DNA from: Croceimicrobium hydrocarbonivorans
Lineage (GTDB): Bacteria; Bacteroidota; Bacteroidia; Flavobacteriales; Schleiferiaceae
Direction of reading: 5' to 3'
Length of the DNA: 64,000 nucleotides
NCBI RefSeq assembly: GCF_014524565.1
Contig: NZ_CP060139.1
Span: 3,665,501 to 3,729,500, forward strand
Under the pieces are notes generated by a model that was not told the DNA's origin, searched no databases, and saw nothing but the letters and a program-made list of their open reading frames with translations. The position numbers and the translations under genes are program-made. Below are positions 1-8,762 of this stretch, one piece after another (the first letter of the stretch is position 1; every line of letters starts with the position of its first letter).

Positions 1-369
1 CTGCAGTACCTCAGCGGCGATATCATCTTGCAGGTCGAAGATGTCGGCCATTTCCCGATCATAGGATTCGGCCCAAAGGGTAAAGCCATCTTCAATGGCC
101 ACTAATTTGAGTCGTACCCGAACCCGACTGCCAGCCTTTTGCACACTGCCTTCCAGCAAATGGCTCACCTTGAGCTTTTCGCCGATGGTCTCCAAACTGA
201 GCTCTTGCCCCTTCAGGCTAAAAGCCGAAGTACGGGCAATGATTCCTAAACCTTCTATCCGACTAAGCACATTGATCAATTCCTCCGTTAATCCATCACT
301 GAAATATTCATTTTCCGGATCAGAGGAGAAATTCGCCAGAGGCAAGACCAATAGTGATTTGCGGGGCAT
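1..369 (-). CDS. TolB-N-domain regulator, partial (C-terminus beyond window)
   Basis: The minus-strand frame is open from an ATG at 369 to the window edge, giving 123 residues. It starts MPRKSLLVLPLANFSSDPEN and contains EYFSDGLTEELINVLSRIEG, LLEGSVQKAG and LWAESYDREMADIFDLQDDI. These are the hallmarks of the TolB amino-terminal-like domain (COG5616) found at the start of TPR-containing regulators and some adenylate cyclases. It is a clear paralog of the gene at 1338-3089, so the missing part probably carries TPRs and an AraC-type DNA-binding domain. That extension is inference. The start is well supported because the conserved domain begins within a few residues of it. Confidence 0.8.
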   Translation of the reverse strand, partial: MPRKSLLVLPLANFSSDPENEYFSDGLTEELINVLSRIEGLGIIARTSAFSLKGQELSLETIGEKLKVSHLLEGSVQKAGSRVRVRLKLVAIEDGFTLWAESYDREMADIFDLQDDIAAEVLQ

Positions 370-476
370 AGTTTGGTTTGGAGTGGATCAAAAATAAGGA
401 TTGCAAACTATTGCAAAAGCGAAAATCCGGCCCGCCTCCCGAATATATTTCGAGAAGCGTGGCCGGAACAATCCAA

Positions 477-1250
477 CTAAAACCTAAAGTTGGCACCGAT
501 TCCCAGGTGGGAGTCGCTAAATTGTAGTTGATTGGATTTAGACATTACCTGTAGATCTCCCTGATATAAAGCACTGAGAGCGAACCAGCTATTAAAGGCA
601 TACTGCGCTTCAAAACGAAGGTCGAAGGCGAAGTATTTATGCCAGCCCATAAATTGATTGGCACCGAATACATTGTTCAATAAATCGGAATTCAGCTCGG
701 CATTTTCAGAGGGTGCGCTGAGGTCTACCCAAGATAGCAAGGGCAAGCTGGCATCGGCCTTAAGGGTCCAGCTATTGTTTTGATAGCGAGATCCGAGACT
801 TAAATCAATACCCTGGCGACTGAAATGCTGGTAGGGCATGCCTTCATCAAAATTCGCTTGATCGGAAACCAAACGACCTAAGGCCTGGTATCGCAATCCG
901 CTGGATAAGGCCCAATGCTCCGTTTGAAGGAGATTAAATCCGTATTCTGCATTGAACTTAAATTGCATAAAGGCCAGTTCTGCTCCATTGTTGTTTTCGG
1001 GAGCTAAGCGACCACCGCTGTAATCCATGGATGCGCCCCAATATGCCAGATTATCACTTTGACGACGATAGGCTAAAGACCACATGCGACTATTACTAAA
1101 GTAGTCGGCCGAATTACGAGCCGGATTGTTCCAAATGCCTCCACCGGCACTGCTGTACAGGCTGATTTCATTTTTAGGCATACTGATTTGAGCAAAGCTG
1201 CTAAGAGTACCCATGGCAAGGGCGATCATAAGGGTGAATTTCATTTTCAT
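477..1250 (-). CDS. Secreted outer-membrane barrel-like protein, unknown function
   Basis: The 257-residue protein has a signal peptide (MKMKFTLMIALAMGTLSSFAQ, cleavage near residue 21). The rest alternates short polar and aromatic stretches (for example WSLAYRRQSDNLAYWGASMDY, FAFDLRFEAQYAF) and ends LGIGANFRF. A terminal aromatic residue after alternating hydrophobics is typical of outer-membrane beta-barrels. No named family was recognised. It lies between two paralogous TolB-N/TPR/AraC regulators on the same strand, so it may be controlled by one of them. That link rests on position only. Confidence 0.7.
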   Translation of the reverse strand: MKMKFTLMIALAMGTLSSFAQISMPKNEISLYSSAGGGIWNNPARNSADYFSNSRMWSLAYRRQSDNLAYWGASMDYSGGRLAPENNNGAELAFMQFKFNAEYGFNLLQTEHWALSSGLRYQALGRLVSDQANFDEGMPYQHFSRQGIDLSLGSRYQNNSWTLKADASLPLLSWVDLSAPSENAELNSDLLNNVFGANQFMGWHKYFAFDLRFEAQYAFNSWFALSALYQGDLQVMSKSNQLQFSDSHLGIGANFRF

Positions 1251-1337
1251 GTTTTAGTTATTTTGAATTCGAGGGCAAAGGTGCGGGGGATGTAGGCGCC
1301 AATCGTCCGAAAATGAAATTCAGGAAGAAGTAGGAGA

Positions 1338-3089
1338 TTAAGGAAGTTGCCGGGCTTTTAACCAGGCACGCGGACTTAATCCGGTTTGCTTTTTAAAGTA
1401 CTCGTTAAAGACGGATTTGGTATTGAAACCACTGTCGAAGGCCAAAGCTAGCAGGGTAAGGGATTTGTTTTCCGGCAGGAGGGCAATATGCTGGAAACGC
1501 TTCAGGCGGAAGCCATTGACATATTCATTAAAGTTTTGCCCCAAACCCTTATTGATTTGCCAAGATAGATAGTTAGGGCTGCAATTCAGGATTTCGGCCA
1601 ATTCTCGCAAGCTCAGCTTAGGGTTGAGGTAGAGCTCCTCCGCTTGAATTAATTCCTCAAGTTGTTTTAAGAATTGAAAATCCGGTTTTTCCTCTGCATG
1701 AGTCTGGACCTTTCGGTTTTGGATACTATCCCAACTCTCCAATTCGAATAGCGCTTGCGCGGAAGGATATTCTCTTAGGGGCTTTAGCAGGGGATCAAAG
1801 CGATAATTGATGCAGGTGCCAGCTTTCTGATGGATCATTTTCTGGAGATAAGCGGTGGCTTCTTCCAAATGATCAGAATGCGCCCAGAGGTAAAGGTTCC
1901 AGGGAAAGAGGCTGCTTTCGGCATCGCTGGCAGGCAGACTTAGCTTTTCCTTTTCGGTGGGGGAGCCATGCATACGCAGATAGAGCTCCTCCACTTTTTC
2001 CGGGGCAGCGCAATGCACTAAGCAGCTTGCCATTTCTGCCTTGCGCTGCAATTGAAGTAAGATTTGAATTTTATGTCCCCAAGCCAAACTGAATTTAGGA
2101 TTGAGCTCGAGGCAATAGTCATAGAGCTTCAGGGCCTCTTCCTGTTCTCCTTTAAAATTGAGGAGATGGGCCTTGGTAAACCAGTGATTTGGGGAAAGAG
2201 GATCTATCTCCAGACTTTGGTTGATGTATTGCAAGCCTTCCTCAAAATGACCGGAAGGCAGACAGAGCTCGGCCATGCTTTCGAGCATAGTGCTGTTATC
2301 CGGATCTAAGGCTAATGCCTGAAGTAAGAAGGCCCGCGATTTCTTGAAATCCCAATGGAGCCAAAAGGCTTCGGTGGCCATTAGGTAATAGTATTCTGCG
2401 GATTCCTGCACCAGGCTTTTACCTCGTCGGGCATAGGAATGTACCAGTTCTATCGTTTCCTCGGGATCAATATATCCCCAGGCGATAAGCATAATATAGG
2501 ACCAGGCAATTTCGAAATAGGCCTTAGCAAAGCTGGGATCTTCGGCGATGGCTTGCTTTTGATGGGCAATGGCGGTTTCCAGATTTTCGGCGGTCCACTC
2601 TCGCATCTTATGTCGGCCTTTTAGGTAATGCTCATAGGCCGAAATGCTGCTGGTGCTCTTATTTACCAAGTTATCCGAAAATTCAAGGTGCCCAAAATTC
2701 TCACGAATTCGATCGGCCACCACCAGGCTGATTTCATCTTGCAGGACGAAGATGTCGGATATATCCCGCTTAAAGCGATCGGCCCAAAGGCAAAAGCCAT
2801 CCTCTACATTGATCAATTGCAAACTGACGCGCAGCTGATTCCCGGATTTGCGGATGCTGCCTTCCAATAGGTTATCTACCCCCAATTGCGCACCAATATC
2901 TCTAATATCGAGGGCCTTTTCCTTAAAGCTAAAGGAAGAGGTTAGGGCACTCACCTTTAAGCCCGGAATTTTACTAAGGGAGAGGATTAGCTCCTCCGTC
3001 ATCCCATCGCTGATGTATTCATCCTCCGGATCACTGGATCGGTTCACCAGGGGTAAAACGGCTATGGAGAGTTTGCTACTTGCTTTCAT
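1338..3089 (-). CDS. TolB-N / TPR / AraC-HTH transcriptional regulator
   Basis: The chosen start is the ATG at 3089 (MKASSKLSIAVLPLVNRSSD), giving 583 residues. The open frame runs 57 codons further upstream, but that part is translated from a dispersed intergenic repeat. Residues 1-130 form a TolB-N-like domain (EYISDGMTEELILSLSKIPG, LLEGSIRKSGNQLRVSLQLI, LWADRFKRDISDIFVLQDEI). Residues 150-400 are TPR-like helices (AIAEDPSFAKAYFEIAWSY, SLEIDPLSPNHWFTKAHLL). The last 95 residues are an AraC-type double HTH (LRELAEILNCSPNYLSWQIN, GFNTKSVFNEYFKKQTGLSP). It is probably a cytoplasmic regulator; its signal and targets are not evident. Confidence 0.85.
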   Translation of the reverse strand: MKASSKLSIAVLPLVNRSSDPEDEYISDGMTEELILSLSKIPGLKVSALTSSFSFKEKALDIRDIGAQLGVDNLLEGSIRKSGNQLRVSLQLINVEDGFCLWADRFKRDISDIFVLQDEISLVVADRIRENFGHLEFSDNLVNKSTSSISAYEHYLKGRHKMREWTAENLETAIAHQKQAIAEDPSFAKAYFEIAWSYIMLIAWGYIDPEETIELVHSYARRGKSLVQESAEYYYLMATEAFWLHWDFKKSRAFLLQALALDPDNSTMLESMAELCLPSGHFEEGLQYINQSLEIDPLSPNHWFTKAHLLNFKGEQEEALKLYDYCLELNPKFSLAWGHKIQILLQLQRKAEMASCLVHCAAPEKVEELYLRMHGSPTEKEKLSLPASDAESSLFPWNLYLWAHSDHLEEATAYLQKMIHQKAGTCINYRFDPLLKPLREYPSAQALFELESWDSIQNRKVQTHAEEKPDFQFLKQLEELIQAEELYLNPKLSLRELAEILNCSPNYLSWQINKGLGQNFNEYVNGFRLKRFQHIALLPENKSLTLLALAFDSGFNTKSVFNEYFKKQTGLSPRAWLKARQLP

Positions 3090-3703
3090 TGGGGAGGGGC
3101 AAAGATGGGGAATTTGGGGATTGGAGTAGTAGGTAGTTGGTAGGTAGTCGTTTGTCGTTTGTTTGAGACGATAGTATATAGACCATAGACGGTAGATTTG
3201 ATTGAAGACAAGGAAATGGGATTTGTCTTTCAAATTTTGGTGCCGTGGGTTTAACCGCAAAGACGCGAAGGGGCACCTGCCTGCCGGTAGGCGGGTAGCG
3301 AAGCGGGCGGTGTATCTAACCGCAAAGAAGCAAAGTGGCTAAGGTTCGCAAAGCTTCTCAGTGTACCTCTGCGTCCTCTGTTCCTCCCTGCCTGCCGGTA
3401 GGCGGGTAGCGTAGCGGGCGGTGATTCTAACCGCAAAGACGCGAAGAAGCAAAGGTTCGCAAAGCATCTCCTTAGACCTCTGTGTAACTCCGCGCTCTTT
3501 GTGCCTCTAGCGACGAAGGAGCGGGCGGTGAAGCAATCGGTGAAGTAATCGGTGAAGCAACCGTTGAAGAAACAAAGAAATCACCCCCTTTTCCAACCCT
3601 ACAGCTCCCCCAAGCATCTTTAAAAAAGAAATATCCACCTCAGCAAATACCCCTAATTCAGGCTTTGCGTTTAAAGCCTTGAAAGAACCTAAAAAGCTTC
3701 CCC
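3090..3703. repeat. Intergenic region filled by composite dispersed repeat
   Basis: This 614-bp gap holds no gene I can support. From about 3120 it shows the modular repeat in its usual order: a GTAGTTGGTAGGTAGTCGTT-like simple tract; an ACGATAGTATATAGACCATA-type block ending GATTTGATTG; TTTAACCGCAAAGACGCGAAG; the hairpin CCTGCCTGCCGGTAGGCGGG (3276-3295 and again near 3389); a GGTTCGCAAAG...CCTCTGCGTCC block; and AGCGAAGCGGGCGGTG. From about 3565 to 3703 the sequence is non-repetitive and presumably holds the promoter of the barrel gene at 3704. Confidence 0.85.
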
Positions 3704-4378
3704 ATGTTAGCAAACCGAAATACTGCTATTCTCTTTTTATTCCTTTTTCTTTCCATGCATAGTGTGGCACAACATCGAGTAGGCTTGCAGATAATAGGAG
3801 GGGTCAACCAGATGGAAACCGATTGGAATACGGAATTGGAAACCTACACTTTGCTTTTAGCTCCCTATGCTGCTTTTGGAGCATTTTACCAATATGAATT
3901 ATCCGAGCATTGGACAACGGGTTGTGATGTGCAGTTTCAGCAGCTTTATGCGAAAGAGAAAGTGGGGATACCGCTTCGAGATCAGAATAATCAAGTGATG
4001 GGGGAGATCTATAATACCTACAATCGACAGTTTTTATACTACTCCATGCCGGTATATATTGCCTATTCCTGGGAGGATTGGCAAATTCAAGTCGGTTGGC
4101 AAACCTCCTGGTTATTAGGAAGTAGTGCCCGCTTGAGGAGCGAATTCACGGAAAATGGAACTCTGGTTCAGTCTGATATTCGTTATGATGATGTACCCAT
4201 CAAGGATTTGGATTTCGGTCCGCGCTTTGGGCTTGCTTATCAAATTACCGATCGTTGGCAAATAGAAAGTTTATGCTATCAAGGCATTGCTCAGGTAGCA
4301 TTGGATAATGCCCGATGGGAAGCCCGCTTTTGGCATGTGGGGCTGGGAGTGAGATATGGGCTGGGGGTCTTAAGGTAG
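3704..4378 (+). CDS. Outer-membrane beta-barrel (OMP_b-brl_2-like) protein
   Basis: The 224-residue protein has a hydrophobic signal peptide ending HSVAQ (about residue 23). A porin-like barrel of the type used by PorT-family proteins follows (VGLQIIGGVNQMETDW, YSMPVYIAYSWEDWQIQVGW, LDFGPRFGLAYQITDRWQIE, HVGLGVRYGLG). It is a paralog of the protein at 39333: both share the YDxxL/ETYTLL start, a KEK...Y region, the PVYIAYS/PIYYSYN strand and the LDFGPRFGLAY/LDFGPQVALLY strand. The function is unknown and outer-membrane location is inferred. Both flanks are composite repeat, so it is probably monocistronic. Confidence 0.75.
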   Translation: MLANRNTAILFLFLFLSMHSVAQHRVGLQIIGGVNQMETDWNTELETYTLLLAPYAAFGAFYQYELSEHWTTGCDVQFQQLYAKEKVGIPLRDQNNQVMGEIYNTYNRQFLYYSMPVYIAYSWEDWQIQVGWQTSWLLGSSARLRSEFTENGTLVQSDIRYDDVPIKDLDFGPRFGLAYQITDRWQIESLCYQGIAQVALDNARWEARFWHVGLGVRYGLGVLR

Positions 4379-4782
4379 TTGGTAGATAGTAGTTGGTATG
4401 AGACGATAGTAGATAGACTATAGACGGTAGATTTGATTGAAGACATGGAAGTTTGATTGGTCTTTCAAATTAGGGTGAAGTGGGTTTAACCGTATTCATC
4501 TGCCGGTATGCAGAAAGTTTCGCGAAGTTCCTCTGTGACCCTCTGCGACCTTTGCGCCTCTAGCAAAGCGGGCGGTGAGGAAATAGCGAAGCAGGCTGTG
4601 AATTAAACCGCAAAGAAGCAAAGAGGCAAAGGATCGCAACGCATCTCTCTGCTTGCCAGTAGGTCCCTCTGTGTAACTCCGCGTCCTTTGTGTCTCTAGC
4701 GACGAAGGAGCGGGCGGTGAAACAACTATTAAAGCCCTCCTTTTCTCTTAATAATCTATCTTCGTTCCAAGCTTCCTGCATC
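4379..4782. repeat. Composite dispersed repeat between two + strand genes
   Basis: The region begins directly after the barrel gene with a GTAGTTGGTAGATAGTAGTT tract. It continues with the ACGATAGTAGATAGACTATA block, the GGTTTAACCG block and a degenerate hairpin (CTGCCGGTATGCAG near 4500), then the CTCTGCGACCTTTGCGCCTC block, and a second set ending AGCGACGAAGGAGCGGGCGG near 4715. The last 60 bp before 4783 are unique. No gene is seen here. Confidence 0.8.
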
Positions 4783-5592
4783 TTGAAAAAAACCATTCTT
4801 TTCATCCTAATCCTGCTAGGGCTGAAACTCTCAGCGACGCCCGAATTGGATTCGTATAGCTACGACAGTCCCAATCTAAAGCTGGAAATTATTTACCGTT
4901 ATGATAATCCCTTGGATAGAGCATTATACAAGGCCATGGCGGCAAGCCTGGATTCGTATATCGATAGCTTAAAACATAAAGGTCACTTGCAGCGAGGCCA
5001 ATTGCATTTCGAAATAATGACCGCCCAATGGATGGACTCCACCAAAGGGGTAGAGATGTACCGCTATCCCAAAGGCTATTACTGCTATCTCAATGGATTA
5101 AAGCAAAAAATAAGTTTGAGCTATTTGCAATCCATTGTTCTGTATTTCAGTTCTGAGCAATGGTCATCTTTCTGCTATGATGAACTAAAATTAAAACCTA
5201 GTTTGGCTTTGCAGCTCTTTAATCAAAACTTGTTGCCTGTAGAGTCAATGCCTCAAACCAATGCTTATAATCTGGAGCAAATTGGAGCTTTAAGGATTTA
5301 CTTCAAGGAAGATGCCTTATACGCTCGCATTTCCAATGAAGAAATTGGGAAGCTTCACTATCTATTACCATTTGAAGCTCAGGCTTTAATTTTTATCAGT
5401 CAAGCTGAGGGGATAAAGGTTTATAAGGAAGGCCGGCTTCTTCAAGAGATGACTTTGAAACCTGAAGGTCTAGCTAAACCTTATTATGAGGCATTAAGAG
5501 TGGAGGTATTTCCAAAATGGATAAATATCGCCTCCAGAGATGTTTATCTATTCAGCTATTCGATAGAAGACAATCGTTTTTATAAGCTTTAG
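4783..5592 (+). CDS. Secreted protein of unknown function (TTG start proposed)
   Basis: The open frame can be read from an ATG at 4690, but its first 10 codons are composite repeat sequence. I prefer the TTG at 4783, which gives 269 residues starting LKKTILFILILLGLKLSA, a good signal peptide with cleavage before TPELDSY. The mature part is a mixed alpha/beta sequence (LEIIYRYDNPLDRALYKAMA, LHFEIMTAQWMDSTKGVEMY) without a recognised domain. The stop codon directly abuts the ATG of the next gene (5593), so the two are probably cotranscribed and translationally coupled. Confidence 0.6.
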   Translation: MKKTILFILILLGLKLSATPELDSYSYDSPNLKLEIIYRYDNPLDRALYKAMAASLDSYIDSLKHKGHLQRGQLHFEIMTAQWMDSTKGVEMYRYPKGYYCYLNGLKQKISLSYLQSIVLYFSSEQWSSFCYDELKLKPSLALQLFNQNLLPVESMPQTNAYNLEQIGALRIYFKEDALYARISNEEIGKLHYLLPFEAQALIFISQAEGIKVYKEGRLLQEMTLKPEGLAKPYYEALRVEVFPKWINIASRDVYLFSYSIEDNRFYKL

Positions 5593-6228
5593 ATGGAGGA
5601 TAAGGGGATTAGAATATTTCTTAGCGTGCTGTTGGTACTACTGGCATTGATCCTATATTATTGGGAAAGTAGCCCTTTACAAGGTTCTGAGGAAACTAAG
5701 GAAGTGGCACAAAAGGTTTCAGAGCCCCTAATAAAAGAGGAAAAGAACAGTGATACCCTGATTTTTAGTTTGGAGTCGGTCCTGGGTGTATCCGACTATG
5801 ATGTACGATTGATTCAAATCGATTCTAGTTTTGTGAGTGAAGACATTCCGAATCAGCGGCTTGAATTGGTTCATCAGGTGAATTCTACATTTCAAGTGAT
5901 TTATAGCGATCTCATTCATTCTGATTTTGAAAAGGTGCAGTTTAAAGATTTCAATAGTGATCATATTCCTGACCTCTTAATACAATGTATTTCAGATGTT
6001 CGCAGTAATTGGACCTATAATCTCTATTTGATAGAAAAGGATGGTCCAAGCCTTAAGAAGATTGAAGGTTTTAATAGGATTAAAAATCCAGAATGGGATT
6101 ATGAGACGGGACTAATTCGTTCCTATGTCGTATCTGGTCAGGATTATAAGGAGCTGTATCGCATTAACCGCAATGATAGTGTAGAACGATTTGAATGGGA
6201 GGTAGCCAGTCCAATTAAGGAAGAATAG
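5593..6228 (+). CDS. Membrane-anchored protein with an FG-GAP/Ca-binding-like motif
   Basis: The 211-residue protein has one N-terminal membrane segment (residues 7-24, IRIFLSVLLVLLALILYYW), probably an uncleaved anchor that places the rest outside the inner membrane. The exported part contains FKDFNSDHIPDLLIQ, a DxNxDxxxD loop as in FG-GAP/VCBS-type repeats and the XAC2610-like calcium-loop family. No catalytic motif is visible. It starts immediately after the stop codon of the upstream gene. The start is firm for that reason; the function is unknown. Confidence 0.65.
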   Translation: MEDKGIRIFLSVLLVLLALILYYWESSPLQGSEETKEVAQKVSEPLIKEEKNSDTLIFSLESVLGVSDYDVRLIQIDSSFVSEDIPNQRLELVHQVNSTFQVIYSDLIHSDFEKVQFKDFNSDHIPDLLIQCISDVRSNWTYNLYLIEKDGPSLKKIEGFNRIKNPEWDYETGLIRSYVVSGQDYKELYRINRNDSVERFEWEVASPIKEE

Positions 6229-6279
6229 TACTGATTTCGAAATCGTTTTTAGTAGTACAAGGAAAATTGATTATTCATA

Positions 6280-7293
6280 ATGCAAGTCAATATAAGCACA
6301 AGGCCATTTCTTCAAGTATTAGTATTTCTGAGCCCTTTATTAGTAGAGGCCCAATTTATATACCCTGCATCCTATGATAAAATCTTTCCTTGGCACTATA
6401 GCTTTATGCCCTCTCAACAGAATCTGGTTGAAAATCAAGTGTGTGAGATAGAAGAGTGGATTGAGGTAGTAGATACCAATACAAATAACTTAATGGATAG
6501 TGGATATCTTTTTTATAGGTACCGCTTTACAAAGAGTGGTTTACTAGAGAGTGTTCAAAACGACTATCAAATAAATCTTTCATATTGCTTTTCCTTAAAG
6601 CAGAAATTGGGTTGGTCCGATGCCAGGTTGGAGCGTGATTTCACATTTTATACTTATGATTCAATAGGAAGGTTAAGGAAAAGAACTGACCAACTTACAC
6701 GGAATTGGAAAAAGGCAAGACAAGAAAAAAGGGTAGTTTATTTTCAATATGATAGCCTTAGTCGACTTAGTCAGGAGAGAGTGCTAATCGACAGCTATTA
6801 TTTTAGGGATAAGGAAAATACCGATACGATATTCTTAGAGCGGGAGTCAGTTACCTTTCAATTTACTTATCCTAGTGATTCAACTATTTTTATAATCTGC
6901 GATAATCCCAATCCTATGGACAAGAGGGACATCGAATTGGCGAATGGTTTTACTTATCAGGGGAGTTTAAAAGATTACTTTTTAGAAGCAGGGTATTGGG
7001 AAGCTTCGGTTGATGATAGTTTAAACAAGTACGTACTAACTATACATTATGCCCGTCGTTTGCATGTTTTTGGTGGCGATTGTGAGTACCCTGAAAGTCC
7101 CTATGATAAACTGGAACATTATTATTACAACGATAGAAGAGAAATAAGTAGGATTGAAACCAGGTATAGATCTGGTGAATTACTTAAGTTTTCTGATTTT
7201 CACTTTGATATTGATGGACTGGTTCAAAAACAAACCTTTAGCGACAGTCAAACAGTGACTTTTTATCGATATAAGAAGTTTTCGGAGAATTAG
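6280..7293 (+). CDS. Secreted protein with YD/RHS-like repeats
   Basis: The 337-residue protein has a signal peptide ending LLVEAQ (about residue 25). It contains several YD-repeat-like units: FTFYTYDSIGRLRKRTDQL, VYFQYDSLSRLSQERVLIDS, FHFDIDGLVQKQTFSD. Each has the (Y/F)xYDxxGRL pattern of RHS repeats, but only a few degenerate units are present, so this is not a full RHS toxin. It lies 51 bp downstream of the 5593 gene and is probably in the same unit. The coding sequence of this three-gene block looks more AT-rich than most of the window. Confidence 0.6.
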   Translation: MQVNISTRPFLQVLVFLSPLLVEAQFIYPASYDKIFPWHYSFMPSQQNLVENQVCEIEEWIEVVDTNTNNLMDSGYLFYRYRFTKSGLLESVQNDYQINLSYCFSLKQKLGWSDARLERDFTFYTYDSIGRLRKRTDQLTRNWKKARQEKRVVYFQYDSLSRLSQERVLIDSYYFRDKENTDTIFLERESVTFQFTYPSDSTIFIICDNPNPMDKRDIELANGFTYQGSLKDYFLEAGYWEASVDDSLNKYVLTIHYARRLHVFGGDCEYPESPYDKLEHYYYNDRREISRIETRYRSGELLKFSDFHFDIDGLVQKQTFSDSQTVTFYRYKKFSEN

Positions 7294-7371
7294 CTGAATG
7301 GGGAGGGAGTAGGGAGTTTGTCGTTGGTAGTTCGTTTGAGACGATAGTAGATAGACGATAGATGGTAGATT
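7294..7371 (+). repeat. Composite repeat fragment, left of the IS3 insertion
   Basis: The TCGTTGGTAGTTCGTTTGAG tract and the ACGATAGTAGATAGACGATA block are present. The block runs into GATT, where the IS3-family element has inserted after a TGA that is repeated on its other side. The rest of the same repeat resumes at 8763. Confidence 0.8.
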
Positions 7372-7403
7372 TGATGATGCCGCCTGAAAATGGTTGTCAC
7401 TAC

Positions 7404-8360
7404 CTACTCAGATATTTCTACTAATTTATACTTTTTGTTTTTAGTTCTAGGCTTACTGGGCTTAAGGTTTAAAGTGTAATTACTTGGACTGGATTCCATG
7501 GATTTGATTTTCCATTCAAAGTCTATTGGAGTGCTATTATTCAATACTCGCTTTTGCTGGAACTTGTTATGGTGTTCCACTGCTTGTTTGAGGCATAGTC
7601 TGAGCTCATGAAGGTTAGTAGGCTTCCAGTAATTGAGGTATCGGTTTTTAATCAAATCATTGGTTTTCTCTGCATAGGGGTTTTCCCATGAATAGTAACA
7701 CATACTTTGCTTTAGGCCTTTGCCTTTGCAATACTCACGATAGCTACGCTCTTCATACTGTCGGCCTCCATCACTATGATGAATAAGACCGCTTAAGTTG
7801 GTGTAGCCGTCTTTCTTTCGAGTGGCAATGGCCTGCTTTAAAACCTCTTTGAAGTGGACTGCGCTAGCTCTGCTATAAGCCCCATAGCCTAGGATCCTTT
7901 GAGAATAAACATCCGTAATGAACATCAAATAATACCATTTTGATCCTTTCAGATAATAGGTCATATCGGCTTGCCAAACTTCATTGATGGATCGTACTTG
8001 TTTATCAATGAGAAGGTTGTCAAACTTACGTTGGTCGCTTTTGGTGGTTCGGATATACCTAGTATTCCTTTTAACCTGTAAGCCCAGTTCAGCAGCCAAT
8101 GCCTCGAACTTATCCCGTCCAATGGAAAGCTGATCCGCATGAGCATAATAGATGGGTCTACAACCTAAGCCAGGGCAGGCCACACGCGCGGACAGGATCA
8201 GGCTACGCAGGCCGTCTTCAAGCCCAACAAGCTCCCTTCTTAGAGCTTGGGGCTTGTAGTAGGCCTGCCGGCTAAAGCCCAGCAAATGACAACTTCTCCT
8301 GATCGACACTTCAGTCTTTGTCTCCAGCTTTATTTGCCTTTGGATGCTCTGGCGCCAAAA
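7404..8360 (-). CDS. IS3-family transposase OrfB (DDE integrase core)
   Basis: This frame holds the rve-type DDE catalytic core. NEVWQADMTYYL carries the first Asp, DVYSQRILGYGAYSRASAVHF follows, GLIHHSDGGRQYEERSYREY carries the second Asp, and MCYYSWENPYAEKTNDLIKN carries the Glu context. A GTG at 8309 could start a separate OrfB (VSIRRSCHLLG). The frame is also open upstream to the A8G run at 8369-8361, so expression as an OrfAB fusion by -1 frameshifting is expected. It catalyses transposition of the surrounding element. No frame damage is seen. Confidence 0.9.
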   Translation of the reverse strand, partial: FWRQSIQRQIKLETKTEVSIRRSCHLLGFSRQAYYKPQALRRELVGLEDGLRSLILSARVACPGLGCRPIYYAHADQLSIGRDKFEALAAELGLQVKRNTRYIRTTKSDQRKFDNLLIDKQVRSINEVWQADMTYYLKGSKWYYLMFITDVYSQRILGYGAYSRASAVHFKEVLKQAIATRKKDGYTNLSGLIHHSDGGRQYEERSYREYCKGKGLKQSMCYYSWENPYAEKTNDLIKNRYLNYWKPTNLHELRLCLKQAVEHHNKFQQKRVLNNSTPIDFEWKIKSMESSPSNYTLNLKPSKPRTKNKKYKLVEISE

Positions 8361-8743
8361 CTTTTTTTTAGATCCACCTTATATTCTTCTGAGGCCAGAT
8401 CTACGATATGGCGGTACAAATCGGCTTCTAACTGCTTTCGTCCTAAAGCAGCCTCCAACTCTTTGGTGCGCGCCTCTAATTCCTTCAGACGTTTGTCAAC
8501 ACTATTGTTTTCCACTACTATGCGTGTTTGTGTCTTCAAGGTACGAGAATACTTGTTTAACCAGTTATAAACCGTTTGCGGTGATTTAATCTCGAAAATC
8601 CTACAGGCTTGATATACCCGAAGTTCTCCCGATTCAATCTGTTTGACCACTTCCTTGCGCAAGGTCTCACTAAATACACGTTGACGTCTTAAGCTTTCTT
8701 TTTGTCCCATTTTTCTCTTGGTTTTAAAGAGAATAGGTGTCAA
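8330..8743 (-). CDS. IS3-family transposase OrfA (HTH)
   Basis: The 137-residue DNA-binding subunit has an HTH near the start (FSETLRKEVVKQIESGELRVYQACRIFEIKSPQTVYNWLNKYS). A coiled-coil or leucine-zipper-like region follows (VDKRLKELEARTKELEAALGRKQLEADLYRHIV). The gene ends just past AAAAAAAAG (8369-8361), where a -1 ribosomal slip would enter the OrfB frame. The first Met lies close to the element's right end, as is normal for IS3. Confidence 0.88.
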   Translation of the reverse strand: MTPILFKTKRKMGQKESLRRQRVFSETLRKEVVKQIESGELRVYQACRIFEIKSPQTVYNWLNKYSRTLKTQTRIVVENNSVDKRLKELEARTKELEAALGRKQLEADLYRHIVDLASEEYKVDLKKSFGARASKGK

Positions 8744-8762
8744 CTTTTTTCAGGCGCGGTCA

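Larger units (their letters stand above)
7375..8762 (-). mobile_element. IS3-family insertion sequence, complete, 3-bp target duplication
   Basis: The 1388-bp element has ends TGATGCCGCCTGAAAA and (inverted) TGACCGCGCCTGAAAA. The terminal inverted repeats start with TG as usual for IS3. It is flanked by direct TGA copies at 7372-7374 and 8763-8765. It carries overlapping orfA and orfB, both intact, with an A8G slippery run between them. Rejoining the flanks at the TGA restores the block GTAGATTTGATTGAAGCC seen intact elsewhere in the window, which proves the boundaries. Confidence 0.93.

Noticed and set aside
3090-3260. 57-codon N-terminal extension of the TolB-N/AraC regulator
   Set aside because: It is read from repeat sequence, and the paralog at 1-369 starts directly with the conserved domain.
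3251-3436. Open frame rich in PATLPAYRQAG-like sequence, and similar frames in other gaps
   Set aside because: These are translations of the composite repeat hairpin and its flanks; the same peptides recur wherever the repeat occurs and have no start-site or domain support.
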